Source: Caenibius sp. WL
GTDB taxonomy: Bacteria > Pseudomonadota > Alphaproteobacteria > Sphingomonadales > Sphingomonadaceae
Length of the DNA: 64,000 nucleotides
NCBI RefSeq assembly: GCF_019803445.1
Contig: NZ_CP081844.1
Coordinates: 570,501-634,500, forward strand
Reading direction: 5' to 3'
Shown here: in pieces, positions 47,447 through 60,432 of the stretch
How the letters are laid out: every line of letters starts with the position of its first letter
How positions within the stretch are numbered: position 1 is the stretch's first letter
Made by a program: the position numbers and the translations under genes
Notes under the pieces: generated by a model
The model's database searches: none
What the model saw: the letters and a program-made list of their open reading frames with translations, nothing else
Told to the model about the DNA's origin: nothing

Positions 47447-49975
47447 TTACCGGGCGAACAGGCGGACGGTGCCCGCATCGAAATACCCCGCGCCCACGGC
47501 GATCCGGATCGCGGCGATTCCGCCGGAAACACGCCATGCGGCATTGGCGTTGGTGATCGCCTGCCCCGGCGCGGACAGGATATTGCCGACCGAAACCAGA
47601 ATCATGCCGCTTTCGCCGGTGAACAGCGGCACCTGCACCGCCCCGTGCCATGACGCGGTGGAGGGAGCGGAGGTGCCCAGCGCGGTGGGCGCGGCGAAAG
47701 TGCTGCCATCCGCCGACAGCGCGATCGACAGATTGGTATTGGCGGTGTGGTCGTGGCTGAGCCCTTCGATGGCCAGCAGCAGATCGCTGTAGCCCGCCGC
47801 AGGGGCGGTGAGATCGATGGCGGATACACCGCCGGGGCTGACGGTATCCACCAGCATCCACCCCGCCGAACCGCCGCCCCCGCCGCCCGTGGCGGAGAGG
47901 GCGCCGCCCGCAAGGCTGAGCCCGCTGCCCAGCGCCAGCCAGTCCACCGCGTTTGCGCCGGTGTTCCAGAACGGAATGCGCGCGCCATCGGGCACGGGCA
48001 GGTTCGCCCCGGCGAGCAGGCCAAACGGGGGCTTCCCGGTGATCGCATCCCATTCGGGCGGCGGCAGCCGCGCCGGATCGATCGTGCCGCTGGCAATGCG
48101 CGAAGCGGGCAGCGCGGGGATGCGGGCGGGCGCGATTTCCCCCGCTTCGCTGCCGCAGGACGTGGCCGGACGCCACAACCCATCGGCCGCGTCATAACGC
48201 AGGGCGAGTTCGTCCCCCGCGTGGCGCAGTTCGATGGGGCCGCTCAGTGCGAGCCCCGCATCGCCGGGGGACAGGCGCAGGATTGCGTCACCCTCGCCCG
48301 TGCCACCGCCATGCCGCAGGCGCACGATCTGCCCTTCGGCATGCCCATGCGCCTGCCCGAAAGCGAGAGCGACCGTGCCCGCCCCGTCCGGCGTGATCGT
48401 CTGGACGGGATTGACCGGCTCCAGCGTCAGCGTGGCGCCGGGCATGGCGCTGTGTTCGTCCCCGCCCTGCGCCGTTCCGCCCGGCAGAGGCGTGAACCGG
48501 GCGGCGGGCGCAATGAACGGCGCATCGGCCAGCGCCGTGGCGCGGACATAGCGCATGGCGGTACAGACCCCCGCCGAAAGGCGGACGGTGGCCGGATCGA
48601 TCCGCCCGCCGAGCGCGAAGACGGCGTTCCACTCCGCATTCCCCAGCGCGCCGGGCCAGCGGTGCGCGGAAACGACGTGGACGGCGATCTGCGCCGGGGC
48701 GGGGGCCGCGCTGCTGGCCGGGCCGGTCAGCGTCACCGCGTCGGCGCCGTCCGCTTCTGCCAGCCACGCGGTCAGCGTGAGCGCGATCTGCCGTGGCCCC
48801 ACTTCCCCCGCAAGGCCGAGGATAAGCGGCGCATCGATCGTGGTCAGATCGCCCTCCACCCATGATCCGATGCGGCATTGGCCAATGCGCTCGGCGGTGC
48901 AGCGTTCCAGCCGGGTGAACGCGCCCGTACCGGCAACGGACAGCCGCGCGGCATCGGCGAACAGGCAGTGGGCGAATGTGTGGCCTGACCCTGCGGTGAT
49001 CGCAACCGCTTCCGCCGCCGGGCCGAAGCGGCAATGGCCGGCGTGCAACTGGCCATGAGCGCTTTCGTGGCGCAGCGCCGCCCCACCGGCGATGTGGAAA
49101 TGGCAGCGTTCCAGCCGCTGGGTGAGCGGCCCGGCGGGATCGGCGCGGTAGAGATCGCCGCGAAACCCGGCGATCTCCACTCCGATCAGTGTGACCTGCG
49201 CCTGCGCCTGCGCCGCGCCGTCCAGCCACAGGCCGTGATCGGTGGGATCGTAAGCGTCTTCTCCCGGTTCGGCCGGGGCGATTTCGCGCCCACCCAGCAG
49301 GTGAATGCTGTCAATCACCAGTGTGCCCGGCACTGCGCCGCGCACCCGGATGCCCCCGCCCCGCCACAGCGCATCGGGGCCGGTCGATTGCGCCGTCGCT
49401 TTCACCGGCTGGCCGCCCGCGCCCATCGGGCCGCCATCATGGGCGCGGAAATGGAGATGGCTGTCGCCGCAGGCGGAGCGCAGGACCAGCGATGCGGTGA
49501 TCACCAGCGGATGCCCGTCCAGCGCGGCGGTGGCGTCGGCCGGGCTGGTCCGCTGCGGCGCGCGGATGCTGTAATGGCGCTGTTCCAGCCGCACTTCGCC
49601 GATGGCCATCGCGGCGGCATAGTCCAGCGCGGCCTGCAAGGCGGGCCGGTCATCCCACGTATGGTCCAGCGCGGGGTCGCCGCACGCGCCGCATTGTTCG
49701 GCGCTGATCGCGCCGCCTTGCGGCAGCAGGCGGAAAATGCGCCCATCCGCCGCCGCGAAAGCGCAGGCCGGATGCGCGGCGAGCAAGGCCGCGTCGCACG
49801 CCGCATCGTGGGCATAGAGCGCCGCGCCCTTGCCGGCCGCGTGATGGCCGCTGGTGTGGAGATGCAGCACGCCGGGTGGGATCGCGGCGCCTGCCAGCGC
49901 GGCGAACGGGCCGGTGCGCCACGGGGCGAGCGCCTGCACGGCAAGGCCGCGCGCGGTGAGATCGAGCGCGCTCAT
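47447..49975 (-). CDS. Tailspike-like protein (phage tail fibre / parallel beta-helix)
   Basis: An 842-residue protein unlike its neighbours. Around residues 100-150, DHTWDDRPALQAALDYA then RHYSI resembles the start of pectate-lyase-type beta-helices used in phage tailspikes. The following ~350 residues are short strand repeats (for example LVIDSIHLLGG, TLIGVEIAGF, CRFGPAAEAV). Later WDAITGKPPFG and a Gly-rich linker (GGGGGG) precede a C-terminal head domain with LDLLLAIEGLSHDH-like strands, a common phage-fibre end. Start ATG 49975 overlaps the partner gene's stop. No other phage genes lie near. It could bind or digest surface glycan, possibly as a relic or a domesticated adhesin. Confidence 0.75.
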   Translation of the reverse strand: MSALDLTARGLAVQALAPWRTGPFAALAGAAIPPGVLHLHTSGHHAAGKGAALYAHDAACDAALLAAHPACAFAAADGRIFRLLPQGGAISAEQCGACGDPALDHTWDDRPALQAALDYAAAMAIGEVRLEQRHYSIRAPQRTSPADATAALDGHPLVITASLVLRSACGDSHLHFRAHDGGPMGAGGQPVKATAQSTGPDALWRGGGIRVRGAVPGTLVIDSIHLLGGREIAPAEPGEDAYDPTDHGLWLDGAAQAQAQVTLIGVEIAGFRGDLYRADPAGPLTQRLERCHFHIAGGAALRHESAHGQLHAGHCRFGPAAEAVAITAGSGHTFAHCLFADAARLSVAGTGAFTRLERCTAERIGQCRIGSWVEGDLTTIDAPLILGLAGEVGPRQIALTLTAWLAEADGADAVTLTGPASSAAPAPAQIAVHVVSAHRWPGALGNAEWNAVFALGGRIDPATVRLSAGVCTAMRYVRATALADAPFIAPAARFTPLPGGTAQGGDEHSAMPGATLTLEPVNPVQTITPDGAGTVALAFGQAHGHAEGQIVRLRHGGGTGEGDAILRLSPGDAGLALSGPIELRHAGDELALRYDAADGLWRPATSCGSEAGEIAPARIPALPASRIASGTIDPARLPPPEWDAITGKPPFGLLAGANLPVPDGARIPFWNTGANAVDWLALGSGLSLAGGALSATGGGGGGSAGWMLVDTVSPGGVSAIDLTAPAAGYSDLLLAIEGLSHDHTANTNLSIALSADGSTFAAPTALGTSAPSTASWHGAVQVPLFTGESGMILVSVGNILSAPGQAITNANAAWRVSGGIAAIRIAVGAGYFDAGTVRLFAR

Positions 49976-50415
49976 TGCGCGATCCGATAGTGCAGGGTGC
50001 CCGCCGTGACCGCGATGGCGAGGTAAAGCCCCGCCCCGGCTTCGCTTTCGGCCCACACGGCCTCGCAGGCGTTGGCGGTGAAGCGCGCCCAGGCCGCGCC
50101 CCCGGCGGTGACCGGCAGGCGCGGCTCATCCGGCCCGGCGGCGCGTTCGAGCTGCACCGTGCCCGTCCATTCGCCCCAGAGGGCAAGAATCACCGGCGCG
50201 GCGGATCGGGGCGTGAACGGCCCGGCCAGCAGCGCGCCCGTGGCGCTGCCCGTCAGCGGCGCGGCGCCGGGGCCTGTCGGGACATCGTTCATGATTTGTA
50301 CCGGCAATGGGGCGGTTGGCGCGACCAGCGCCAGATCGCCGCTCTGCCCGGCATAGCCGAGAGCGAAAGCGGGGGCGAACCCGGCGGGGACCGAAATCGG
50401 ATAGGGAGGGGACAT
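49972..50415 (-). CDS. Phage-type beta-sandwich protein, partner of the tailspike-like gene
   Basis: A 147-residue protein. The second half has the pattern G-x-W-x-G-T-V-x-L-x-R (GEWTGTVQLERA), then an aromatic FTAN strand, E-x-G-x-G-LYLAI and a final GTLHYRIAQ. This arrangement recurs in small tail-associated proteins of alphaproteobacterial prophages. The first half (PISVPAGFAPAFALGY) is not recognised. It overlaps the tailspike gene by four bases and lies 216 bases downstream of lptA, same strand. Start ATG 50415. Confidence 0.7.
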   Translation of the reverse strand: MSPPYPISVPAGFAPAFALGYAGQSGDLALVAPTAPLPVQIMNDVPTGPGAAPLTGSATGALLAGPFTPRSAAPVILALWGEWTGTVQLERAAGPDEPRLPVTAGGAAWARFTANACEAVWAESEAGAGLYLAIAVTAGTLHYRIAQ

Positions 50416-50631
50416 GATCGGATCCTTGCGTTGCGGCGAAAGACCCGAATCCAGCTACACATGCCGGGGGATGTAGGAAAATGGTTTTTGCAGCGCGCCT
50501 GGATCGGACGCACGTGCTGTTTGCGGCGGCGATGCAGGGGCGTTGTGGCGGCCCTTCGCCGGGCGTGTCAGTTAATCAACTGTATCTCTTGGCAAAAAAC
50601 GGGTGCGATTTGCCCCGTTTTGGGCGTTCGT

Positions 50632-51168
50632 TCACCGGGCGACGGAGAACGAGCCACTGACCCGCCCGTTGTTCGCCCCGCCGCCGGCCCCGCCCTTGCC
50701 GTCCACCGTCGACACGCCGGAATTGAGATCGATCACCATCCGCTGCCCGTTCAGGGTGTCGGTCCCCCGCCGCAGCGCGACATTGCCGACCAGCGTGATC
50801 GTGCGGTTGTTGAAATCGTAGATCCCGACATTGCCCCGCGCCGTTTCGGCCCCGCGCGCGACATTGACTCCGCCGGTGGCGGTGATCCGCTGGATCTGCA
50901 GCGATCCGGCATTGCTGTATTCGACCATCGTCCGCGCCGCTTTCAGCCGCAGGTCCGCCTGCGTGATATCGACATTGCCCGACAGGACGACGCGATCCTG
51001 CCGGTCCTGCAATTCGATCCGGTCGGCGGCGTAATTGACCGGCGCTTTCGAATTGTGCCCTTTGAACGCCTGTGCATAGAGTTGCATCCCGCCCATTGCC
51101 GTCAGCGTGAGGACGAACCCGGCCGTGGCATAACGGAGGGAAGTCAGTGCGTGGCGCGTCAGCTTCAT
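50632..51168 (-). CDS. lptA: Lipid/LPS periplasmic bridge protein LptA
   Basis: A 178-residue OstA-domain protein. The signal peptide is followed by NYAADRIELQDRQDRVVLSGNV, the typical LptA repeat of short strands that forms the periplasmic bridge. A Gly-rich end (KGGAGGGANNG) closes it. ATG 51168 overlaps the lptC stop. The ATPase gene lptB, usually next in related genomes, is not seen within the window downstream; the phage-type genes occupy that position. Confidence 0.93.
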   Translation of the reverse strand: MKLTRHALTSLRYATAGFVLTLTAMGGMQLYAQAFKGHNSKAPVNYAADRIELQDRQDRVVLSGNVDITQADLRLKAARTMVEYSNAGSLQIQRITATGGVNVARGAETARGNVGIYDFNNRTITLVGNVALRRGTDTLNGQRMVIDLNSGVSTVDGKGGAGGGANNGRVSGSFSVAR

Positions 51169-51812
51169 TGCGGCATCCTCAACTTGCCCGGAATCATTTG
51201 CAGGCGCGCATTGCCGTAAAGCGCAACGGTGCGTTCGCCAAGATCGGCCGAAATATGATCGGCACTGAACGTGCCGGATGGAATGGTTCCCTCGACTTTG
51301 CCCTGGCCCGTCAGCTTGCGGGTGCCGAGATCGATCGCGACATCGCGCGCGATCATGCGATAGCCGTCCGAAGCGGTAAAGCTGACCGGGCCATCGACGT
51401 TGACCACGTCGCTGCGGATATCGTAGCGGCCGTTGCCCGCCGAAATGACGCCGGGCCCCTCCGCCAGGAGGATGCGCGCCTTGAGATCTTCCATGCGCAC
51501 CACGCCTTCGGCCGAACTGCGCTGCACCGCATGGCCCGCGGTCAGCGAGAACGGCCGCCCGCGATTGTCGATGCCGCGGTACATGGCATTGTCCACCCGC
51601 AACCGGTCGCGGATCATCGCCACTTCGTTCCGGTCGAGCAGGAAGCTGATATCGCCGCGCGGGGTGAACGGCAGCAACACCATCAGCGCCACTAGCACGC
51701 CGATCACGGCGGGCAGCACCTTGGTCAGCAGCGCCACCAGGCGATCGTGCGAGCCGCCGGGGGCGGCCCTTTCACGCCTGCTGTTGCGGATGCTGTCGGC
51801 CTGTGTGCTCAT
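51165..51812 (-). CDS. lptC: LPS export protein LptC
   Basis: A 215-residue inner-membrane protein with one N-terminal helix (LTKVLPAVIGVLVALMVLLPF) and a periplasmic LptC domain with FSLTAGHAVQRS and DGPVSFTASDGYRM. It passes lipid from the LptBFG complex to LptA. It starts at ATG 51812, 19 bases after rnd, and overlaps lptA. Order rnd-lptC-lptA is standard in alphaproteobacteria. Confidence 0.92.
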   Translation of the reverse strand: MSTQADSIRNSRRERAAPGGSHDRLVALLTKVLPAVIGVLVALMVLLPFTPRGDISFLLDRNEVAMIRDRLRVDNAMYRGIDNRGRPFSLTAGHAVQRSSAEGVVRMEDLKARILLAEGPGVISAGNGRYDIRSDVVNVDGPVSFTASDGYRMIARDVAIDLGTRKLTGQGKVEGTIPSGTFSADHISADLGERTVALYGNARLQMIPGKLRMPQ

Positions 51813-51831
51813 CGGCGGCGGGCTGCGCTGG

Positions 51832-52449
51832 TCACTCGTGACTGAAGATATCGTGTTCCGGCCAACCGGCCAGATCGAGCAGGGCGCGGGCCGGAAGGAA
51901 ATCGTAGCATGCCTGTGCAATCGCCAGGCGCCCTTCGCGTTCCAGCCGCTGGACGAACACGGTGTGAAGCTGGTGGAGATAGCGCACGTCGGACGCGGCA
52001 TATTCGCGCTGCGCCTCGGTCAGTTCGGGGGCGCCCCAGTCGCTCGATTGCTGCTGCTTGGAAATGTCCTTGCCCAGCAGTTCGCTGACGATGTTCTTCA
52101 GCCCGTGGCGGTCGGTATAAGTCCGGGTCAGCTTGCTGGCGATCTTGGTGCAGAAGACGGGGGCGGCCATCACTCCCAGATAGTGCTGGATCGCCGCCAG
52201 ATCAAATCGGGCGAAATGATAGAGCTTGATCCGTGCCGGATCGGCCAGCACCGCCTTGAGATTGGGCGCGTCATACGTGCTGTTGACGCCGAAGCGGACG
52301 AGATGCTCGTCGCCCTGCCCGTCGCTGATCTGGACCACGCACAACCGGTCGCGCGGGGTGATCAGACCCATGGTTTCGGTATCGACAGCAACCGGGCCCG
52401 GCGCAAGCACGCCTGCGGGCAGGTCTTCTTCATGAAAATAGACAGCCAT
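51832..52449 (-). CDS. rnd: Ribonuclease D-like 3'-5' exonuclease
   Basis: A 205-residue DEDDy exonuclease: D23-x-E25 in VAVDTETMGL, FARFDLAAIQHYLGV for motif II, and Y-x3-D in EYAASDVRYLHQL for motif III. The HRDC domain of full-length RNase D is absent, as in the short form seen next to lptC in relatives. It trims tRNA and other RNA 3' ends. First gene of the rnd-lptC-lptA operon and divergent from ung. Confidence 0.9.
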   Translation of the reverse strand: MAVYFHEEDLPAGVLAPGPVAVDTETMGLITPRDRLCVVQISDGQGDEHLVRFGVNSTYDAPNLKAVLADPARIKLYHFARFDLAAIQHYLGVMAAPVFCTKIASKLTRTYTDRHGLKNIVSELLGKDISKQQQSSDWGAPELTEAQREYAASDVRYLHQLHTVFVQRLEREGRLAIAQACYDFLPARALLDLAGWPEHDIFSHE

Positions 52450-52457
52450 TCGCGTTC

Positions 52458-52567
52458 CCTAGAGCGATTGCCGGCCGAATGGAAACACCCGGCGACCGGC
52501 CGATCACGGCAAAACAACATGCCCGGGGCATCATGGGTGGTGCACGCAGGGGCCTGATCGCTCTAGG
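52458..52567. promoter_or_regulatory. 11-bp inverted repeats in the rnd/ung divergent spacer
   Basis: CCTAGAGCGAT at 52458-52468 is repeated as its exact reverse complement at 52557-52567, 88 bases apart, inside the 182-base spacer. CTAG is rare in such genomes, so a paired copy is unusual. Each may be a promoter core for one direction, or the pair may bind one regulator. Confidence 0.4.
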
Positions 52568-52631
52568 CTTATCTGTGCACGAGCGAAAGCCCCGGCTGGC
52601 ATGGATGCGCACAAGCGATTACGCAGAGGGG

Positions 52632-53315
52632 ATGAGCGATGCAGTCCCCCCCAGTTGGCAAGCCGTGTTGCACCCTGTTCTGACCACGCCCGAAGCGCGC
52701 CGTCTGGGCGGCTGGCTGAAAGCGGAAGAGGACGCAGGGAAACAGGTGTTCCCGCCCCGGGGCCAACGTCTGCGGGCGCTGGAGCTGACTCCGCTCGACA
52801 GCGTGAAAGTGGTGATTCTGGGGCAGGACCCTTACCACGGGCCGGGGCAGGCTCACGGGCTGAGCTTTTCCGTGCCGCAGGGGGTGAGGCAGCCGCCCTC
52901 GCTGGTCAACATCTTCAAGGAATTGCAGAGCGATCTGGGCATCGCGCCGCCCGCCCACGGCAATCTGGAAGCCTGGGCGCAGCAGGGCGTGCTGCTGCTC
53001 AACAATTCGCTGACAGTGGAATCGGGGCAAGCCGCATCGCACGCCGGGCGCGGCTGGGATGCGATCACCGATGCGGTGGTGGCGGCGGTGGCCGCGCGGG
53101 AAGAACCGACGGTGTTCATCCTCTGGGGCAGCCATGCGCAGGCCAAGGCCGCGCGTATTTCCGAACTGCGGGAAGGCAGCCGCCATCTGATCCTGCGTTC
53201 GCCCCATCCCAGCCCGCTGTCGTCGCACCGCGGGTTCTTCGGCTCCCGCCCGTTCAGCAAGGCGAACGCTTTCCTCGAAGAACACGGCCGGGGGGCGATC
53301 GACTGGCGGCTGTGA
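52632..53315 (+). CDS. ung: Uracil-DNA glycosylase
   Basis: A 227-residue family-1 enzyme that removes uracil from DNA. The catalytic water-activating GQDPYHGPGQAHG, the LLLNNSLTV strand, and the DNA-intercalation loop HPSPLSSHRGFFG are intact. ATG 52632 has an AGAGGGG ribosome site directly before it; ATG 52605 in frame is an alternative. Divergent from rnd. Confidence 0.96.
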   Translation: MSDAVPPSWQAVLHPVLTTPEARRLGGWLKAEEDAGKQVFPPRGQRLRALELTPLDSVKVVILGQDPYHGPGQAHGLSFSVPQGVRQPPSLVNIFKELQSDLGIAPPAHGNLEAWAQQGVLLLNNSLTVESGQAASHAGRGWDAITDAVVAAVAAREEPTVFILWGSHAQAKAARISELREGSRHLILRSPHPSPLSSHRGFFGSRPFSKANAFLEEHGRGAIDWRL

Positions 53316-53331
53316 TCCGCCGCCGGAACGA

Positions 53332-53982
53332 TCAGCGCGGCTTCGCCCGGCGGAAGCGTATCTGCCCGCGTTCCCTGACGAGCGTGAGCGTTTCTCCTGC
53401 GATCACCCCAAAAGTCCCCGTCAGGTCGACCCGCCCGAGATCGTTGGGCACGAGATGGAAATGCAGCGCCGTGGCGCCAGGCGCAATCGGATAAGGCGGC
53501 GATTCGATGGCGTGGATCGGCTCGCGCAGTGTGATGGCTTGCGGCGCGGTGCAGGTTTCGGATGCAAAATCCCACCCATACACCTGAGTGTAGCCGTCGA
53601 TCCGGGTGCCATCGGCGCAAGTGATTGTGAAATCGATCCCGGCGAGGCCGCGCCCGTTCGGCAGCGTGACCAGGAGATAGGGGGGCGGTTCCGTGCCGCT
53701 CGCGGCGATGGCCGGGGCCGGGGTGAACCGGGGCGGCACCGGTTTCGGTTCGGTGATCAGAGTGATCGCCCCGTCCCGTTCTTCCCAGCGCCCTTGCGAT
53801 TCCTCGTCCAGCGCCCCGACGGACAGGGCATAGGCATAGCTGCCATCCTCTCGCAGCAGGAGTTCGGCCGCCATTTCATGCCCTTCGTTCCCGGTGTAAA
53901 GGCCCGCCGCCCCCGCTGCCAGCGCGGGAAAGGGCAGGAGAGCGAGAAGGCAGGGCAAGAGATGGCGCAAGGTTCGCTTCAT
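53332..53982 (-). CDS. Exported protein of unknown function
   Basis: A 216-residue protein. The signal peptide MKRTLRHLLPCLLALLPFPALA is clear. A first region (ELLLREDGSYAYALSVGALDEESQGRWE) resembles small beta-barrel or lipocalin-like secreted domains seen beside GxW motifs. A second (DFASETCTAPQAITL) has two possible Cys for a disulfide. No family is recognised. It converges with ung (16-base gap). Confidence 0.72.
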   Translation of the reverse strand: MKRTLRHLLPCLLALLPFPALAAGAAGLYTGNEGHEMAAELLLREDGSYAYALSVGALDEESQGRWEERDGAITLITEPKPVPPRFTPAPAIAASGTEPPPYLLVTLPNGRGLAGIDFTITCADGTRIDGYTQVYGWDFASETCTAPQAITLREPIHAIESPPYPIAPGATALHFHLVPNDLGRVDLTGTFGVIAGETLTLVRERGQIRFRRAKPR

Positions 53983-54053
53983 GATCCGAACCTGCCCGCT
54001 TTCGTGGCATGCTGCCAGCCCGGATCGCGGGCTTTCCGCGCTCCGAATGCAAA

Positions 54054-54077
54054 CAGGGCGGCCATAAGGCCGCCCTG
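54054..54077 (-). terminator. Rho-independent terminator of gltBD
   Basis: On the minus strand CAGGGCGGCC, a TTAT loop and GGCCGCCCTG form a perfect 10-bp stem, followed by TTTGCATT. It starts 34 bases after the gltD stop. The stem strength and partial T-tail make this the best intrinsic terminator in the window. Confidence 0.8.
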
Positions 54078-54110
54078 CGAAAGGTTCGTATTGGCGCGAA
54101 GCCAGCGGGA

Positions 54111-55544
54111 TCAGCGCGGCAGTTCGCTCACGCCCATCAGCGCTTCGTCCACCGCGCGGGCGCACTGGCGGCCTTCGCGGATTGCCCAGACGACAAGGCT
54201 CTGGCCCCGGCGCATGTCGCCGCAGGCATAGACCATATCTTCGCTGGTCTTGTAATCGGCCACATTGGCATCGACATTGCCGCGATCGGTGAGCGCGACG
54301 CCCGACTGATCGATCATGCCGTGCTTGCGCGGTCCGACGAAGCCCATGGCCAGCAGGATGAGATCGGCCTTCAGCGTGAATTCGCTGCCCGGCACTTCTT
54401 CCATCCGGCCGTTGTTCCACTCGACGCGGACGCATTCGAGCGCGGTCACTTCGTTTTCGCCGATCACGCGCTTGGTCAGCACGGCCCAGTCGCGGTCCAC
54501 GCCTTCGTCATGGCTGGACGAGGTGCGCAGCTTGAGCGGCCAATCGGGCCAGGTCAGCGCCTTGTTTTCCTTGATCGGCGGCTTGGGCATGATTTCCAGC
54601 TGCACGACGCTGGCCGCGCCCTGGCGGTTGGAGGTGCCGACGCAGTCGCTGCCGGTGTCGCCGCCGCCGATGACAACGACATGCTTGCCGGTGGCGAGCA
54701 GCGAACCATCGGGAGCCGCAGTCTTTTCATCGTCGCCCGCGTTGCGCTTGTTCTGCTGCGTCAGGAAATCCATCGCGAAATGGACGCCCGGCAGGTCCGC
54801 GCCGGGGATTTGCAGCCCGCGCGGATCTTCCGCGCCGCCGGCCAGAACCACCGCGTCGAAGTTTTCCTTCAGCGACTTGAACGACACGTCCACGCCGACT
54901 TCGGTCGAAGTGCGCACGGTGACGCCTTCGGCCTCCATCTGCTTCTTGCGGCGGTCGATCAGATGCTTTTCCATCTTGAAATCGGGGATGCCGTAGCGCA
55001 GCAGCCCGCCGATCCGGTCGTTCTTCTCGAACAGAGTGACCGAATGGCCCGCGCGTGCAAGCTGCTGGGCGCAGGCCATGCCCGCCGGGCCCGAACCGAT
55101 CACCGCCACCGACTTGCCGGTGCGCCTGGCCGGAACCTGCGGCTCGATCCAACCTTCCTTCCATCCGCGATCGACGATCGCGCATTCGATCGATTTGATC
55201 GTGACCGGCGAATCGATGATGTTCAGCGTGCACGCCGCCTCGCACGGGGCGGGGCAGATGCGGCCGGTGAATTCCGGGAAGTTGTTGGTCGAATGCAGAG
55301 TTTCCAGCGCATCGCGCCAGTCGCCCTCGTATGTCAGGTGGTTCCAGTCCGGGATCATGTTGTTCACCGGACAGCCGTTATGACAGTACGGAATGCCGCA
55401 GTTCATGCAGCGGGCGGCCTGCGTGCGCAGTTCGCCCTCTGCCAGAGGAACGACGAATTCCTTGTAGTTCCGCACCCGTTCCTTGGGATCGAGGTAGCCA
55501 CGGTCGTGCCGTTCGTACTCGAGAAAACCGGTTTCCTTGCCCAT
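54111..55544 (-). CDS. gltD: Glutamate synthase small subunit
   Basis: A 477-residue NADPH-dependent iron-sulfur flavoprotein. Cluster ligands in [17 protein letters not shown] and [14 protein letters not shown], the FAD motif [14 protein letters not shown], and the NADPH motif GGGDTGSDC are intact. It delivers electrons to GltB for glutamate formation from glutamine and 2-oxoglutarate. ATG 55544 is 17 bases after gltB, with which it forms an operon closed by the terminator at 54054-54077. Confidence 0.97.
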   Translation of the reverse strand: MGKETGFLEYERHDRGYLDPKERVRNYKEFVVPLAEGELRTQAARCMNCGIPYCHNGCPVNNMIPDWNHLTYEGDWRDALETLHSTNNFPEFTGRICPAPCEAACTLNIIDSPVTIKSIECAIVDRGWKEGWIEPQVPARRTGKSVAVIGSGPAGMACAQQLARAGHSVTLFEKNDRIGGLLRYGIPDFKMEKHLIDRRKKQMEAEGVTVRTSTEVGVDVSFKSLKENFDAVVLAGGAEDPRGLQIPGADLPGVHFAMDFLTQQNKRNAGDDEKTAAPDGSLLATGKHVVVIGGGDTGSDCVGTSNRQGAASVVQLEIMPKPPIKENKALTWPDWPLKLRTSSSHDEGVDRDWAVLTKRVIGENEVTALECVRVEWNNGRMEEVPGSEFTLKADLILLAMGFVGPRKHGMIDQSGVALTDRGNVDANVADYKTSEDMVYACGDMRRGQSLVVWAIREGRQCARAVDEALMGVSELPR

Positions 55545-55561
55545 GTCTTTGAACCTGATCC

Positions 55562-60214
<4,653 letters not shown>

Positions 60215-60328
60215 CCTGTCATAGGCCGGGCGCTGCATCCCCTGCAGCAGCTGATGGCAAAAAATACGCACGAATCACCGCGCCGCGAGGCAGCGAGGGA
60301 GTGCGACGGTTCCCCATGGCGACAGGAG

Positions 60329-60346
60329 CGCGGTTTTGCAACCGCG
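60329..60346 (-). other. Leader hairpin upstream of gltB
   Basis: On the minus strand CGCGGTT-GCAA-AACCGCG forms a 7-bp stem with a GNRA-type tetraloop, about 115 bases before the gltB start. It lies between the 60433 gene's end and gltB, and no T-run follows on the minus strand. It could be a leader-RNA structure or the end of the upstream transcript. Confidence 0.4.
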
Positions 60347-60432
60347 AAGGCAATTTTTCACGTGTTTTTTAGCAGGCGCGGAACAACGATTTGCGGTGCG
60401 AATCACCGCATTTCCCAAGCTTGAACGGGGTT

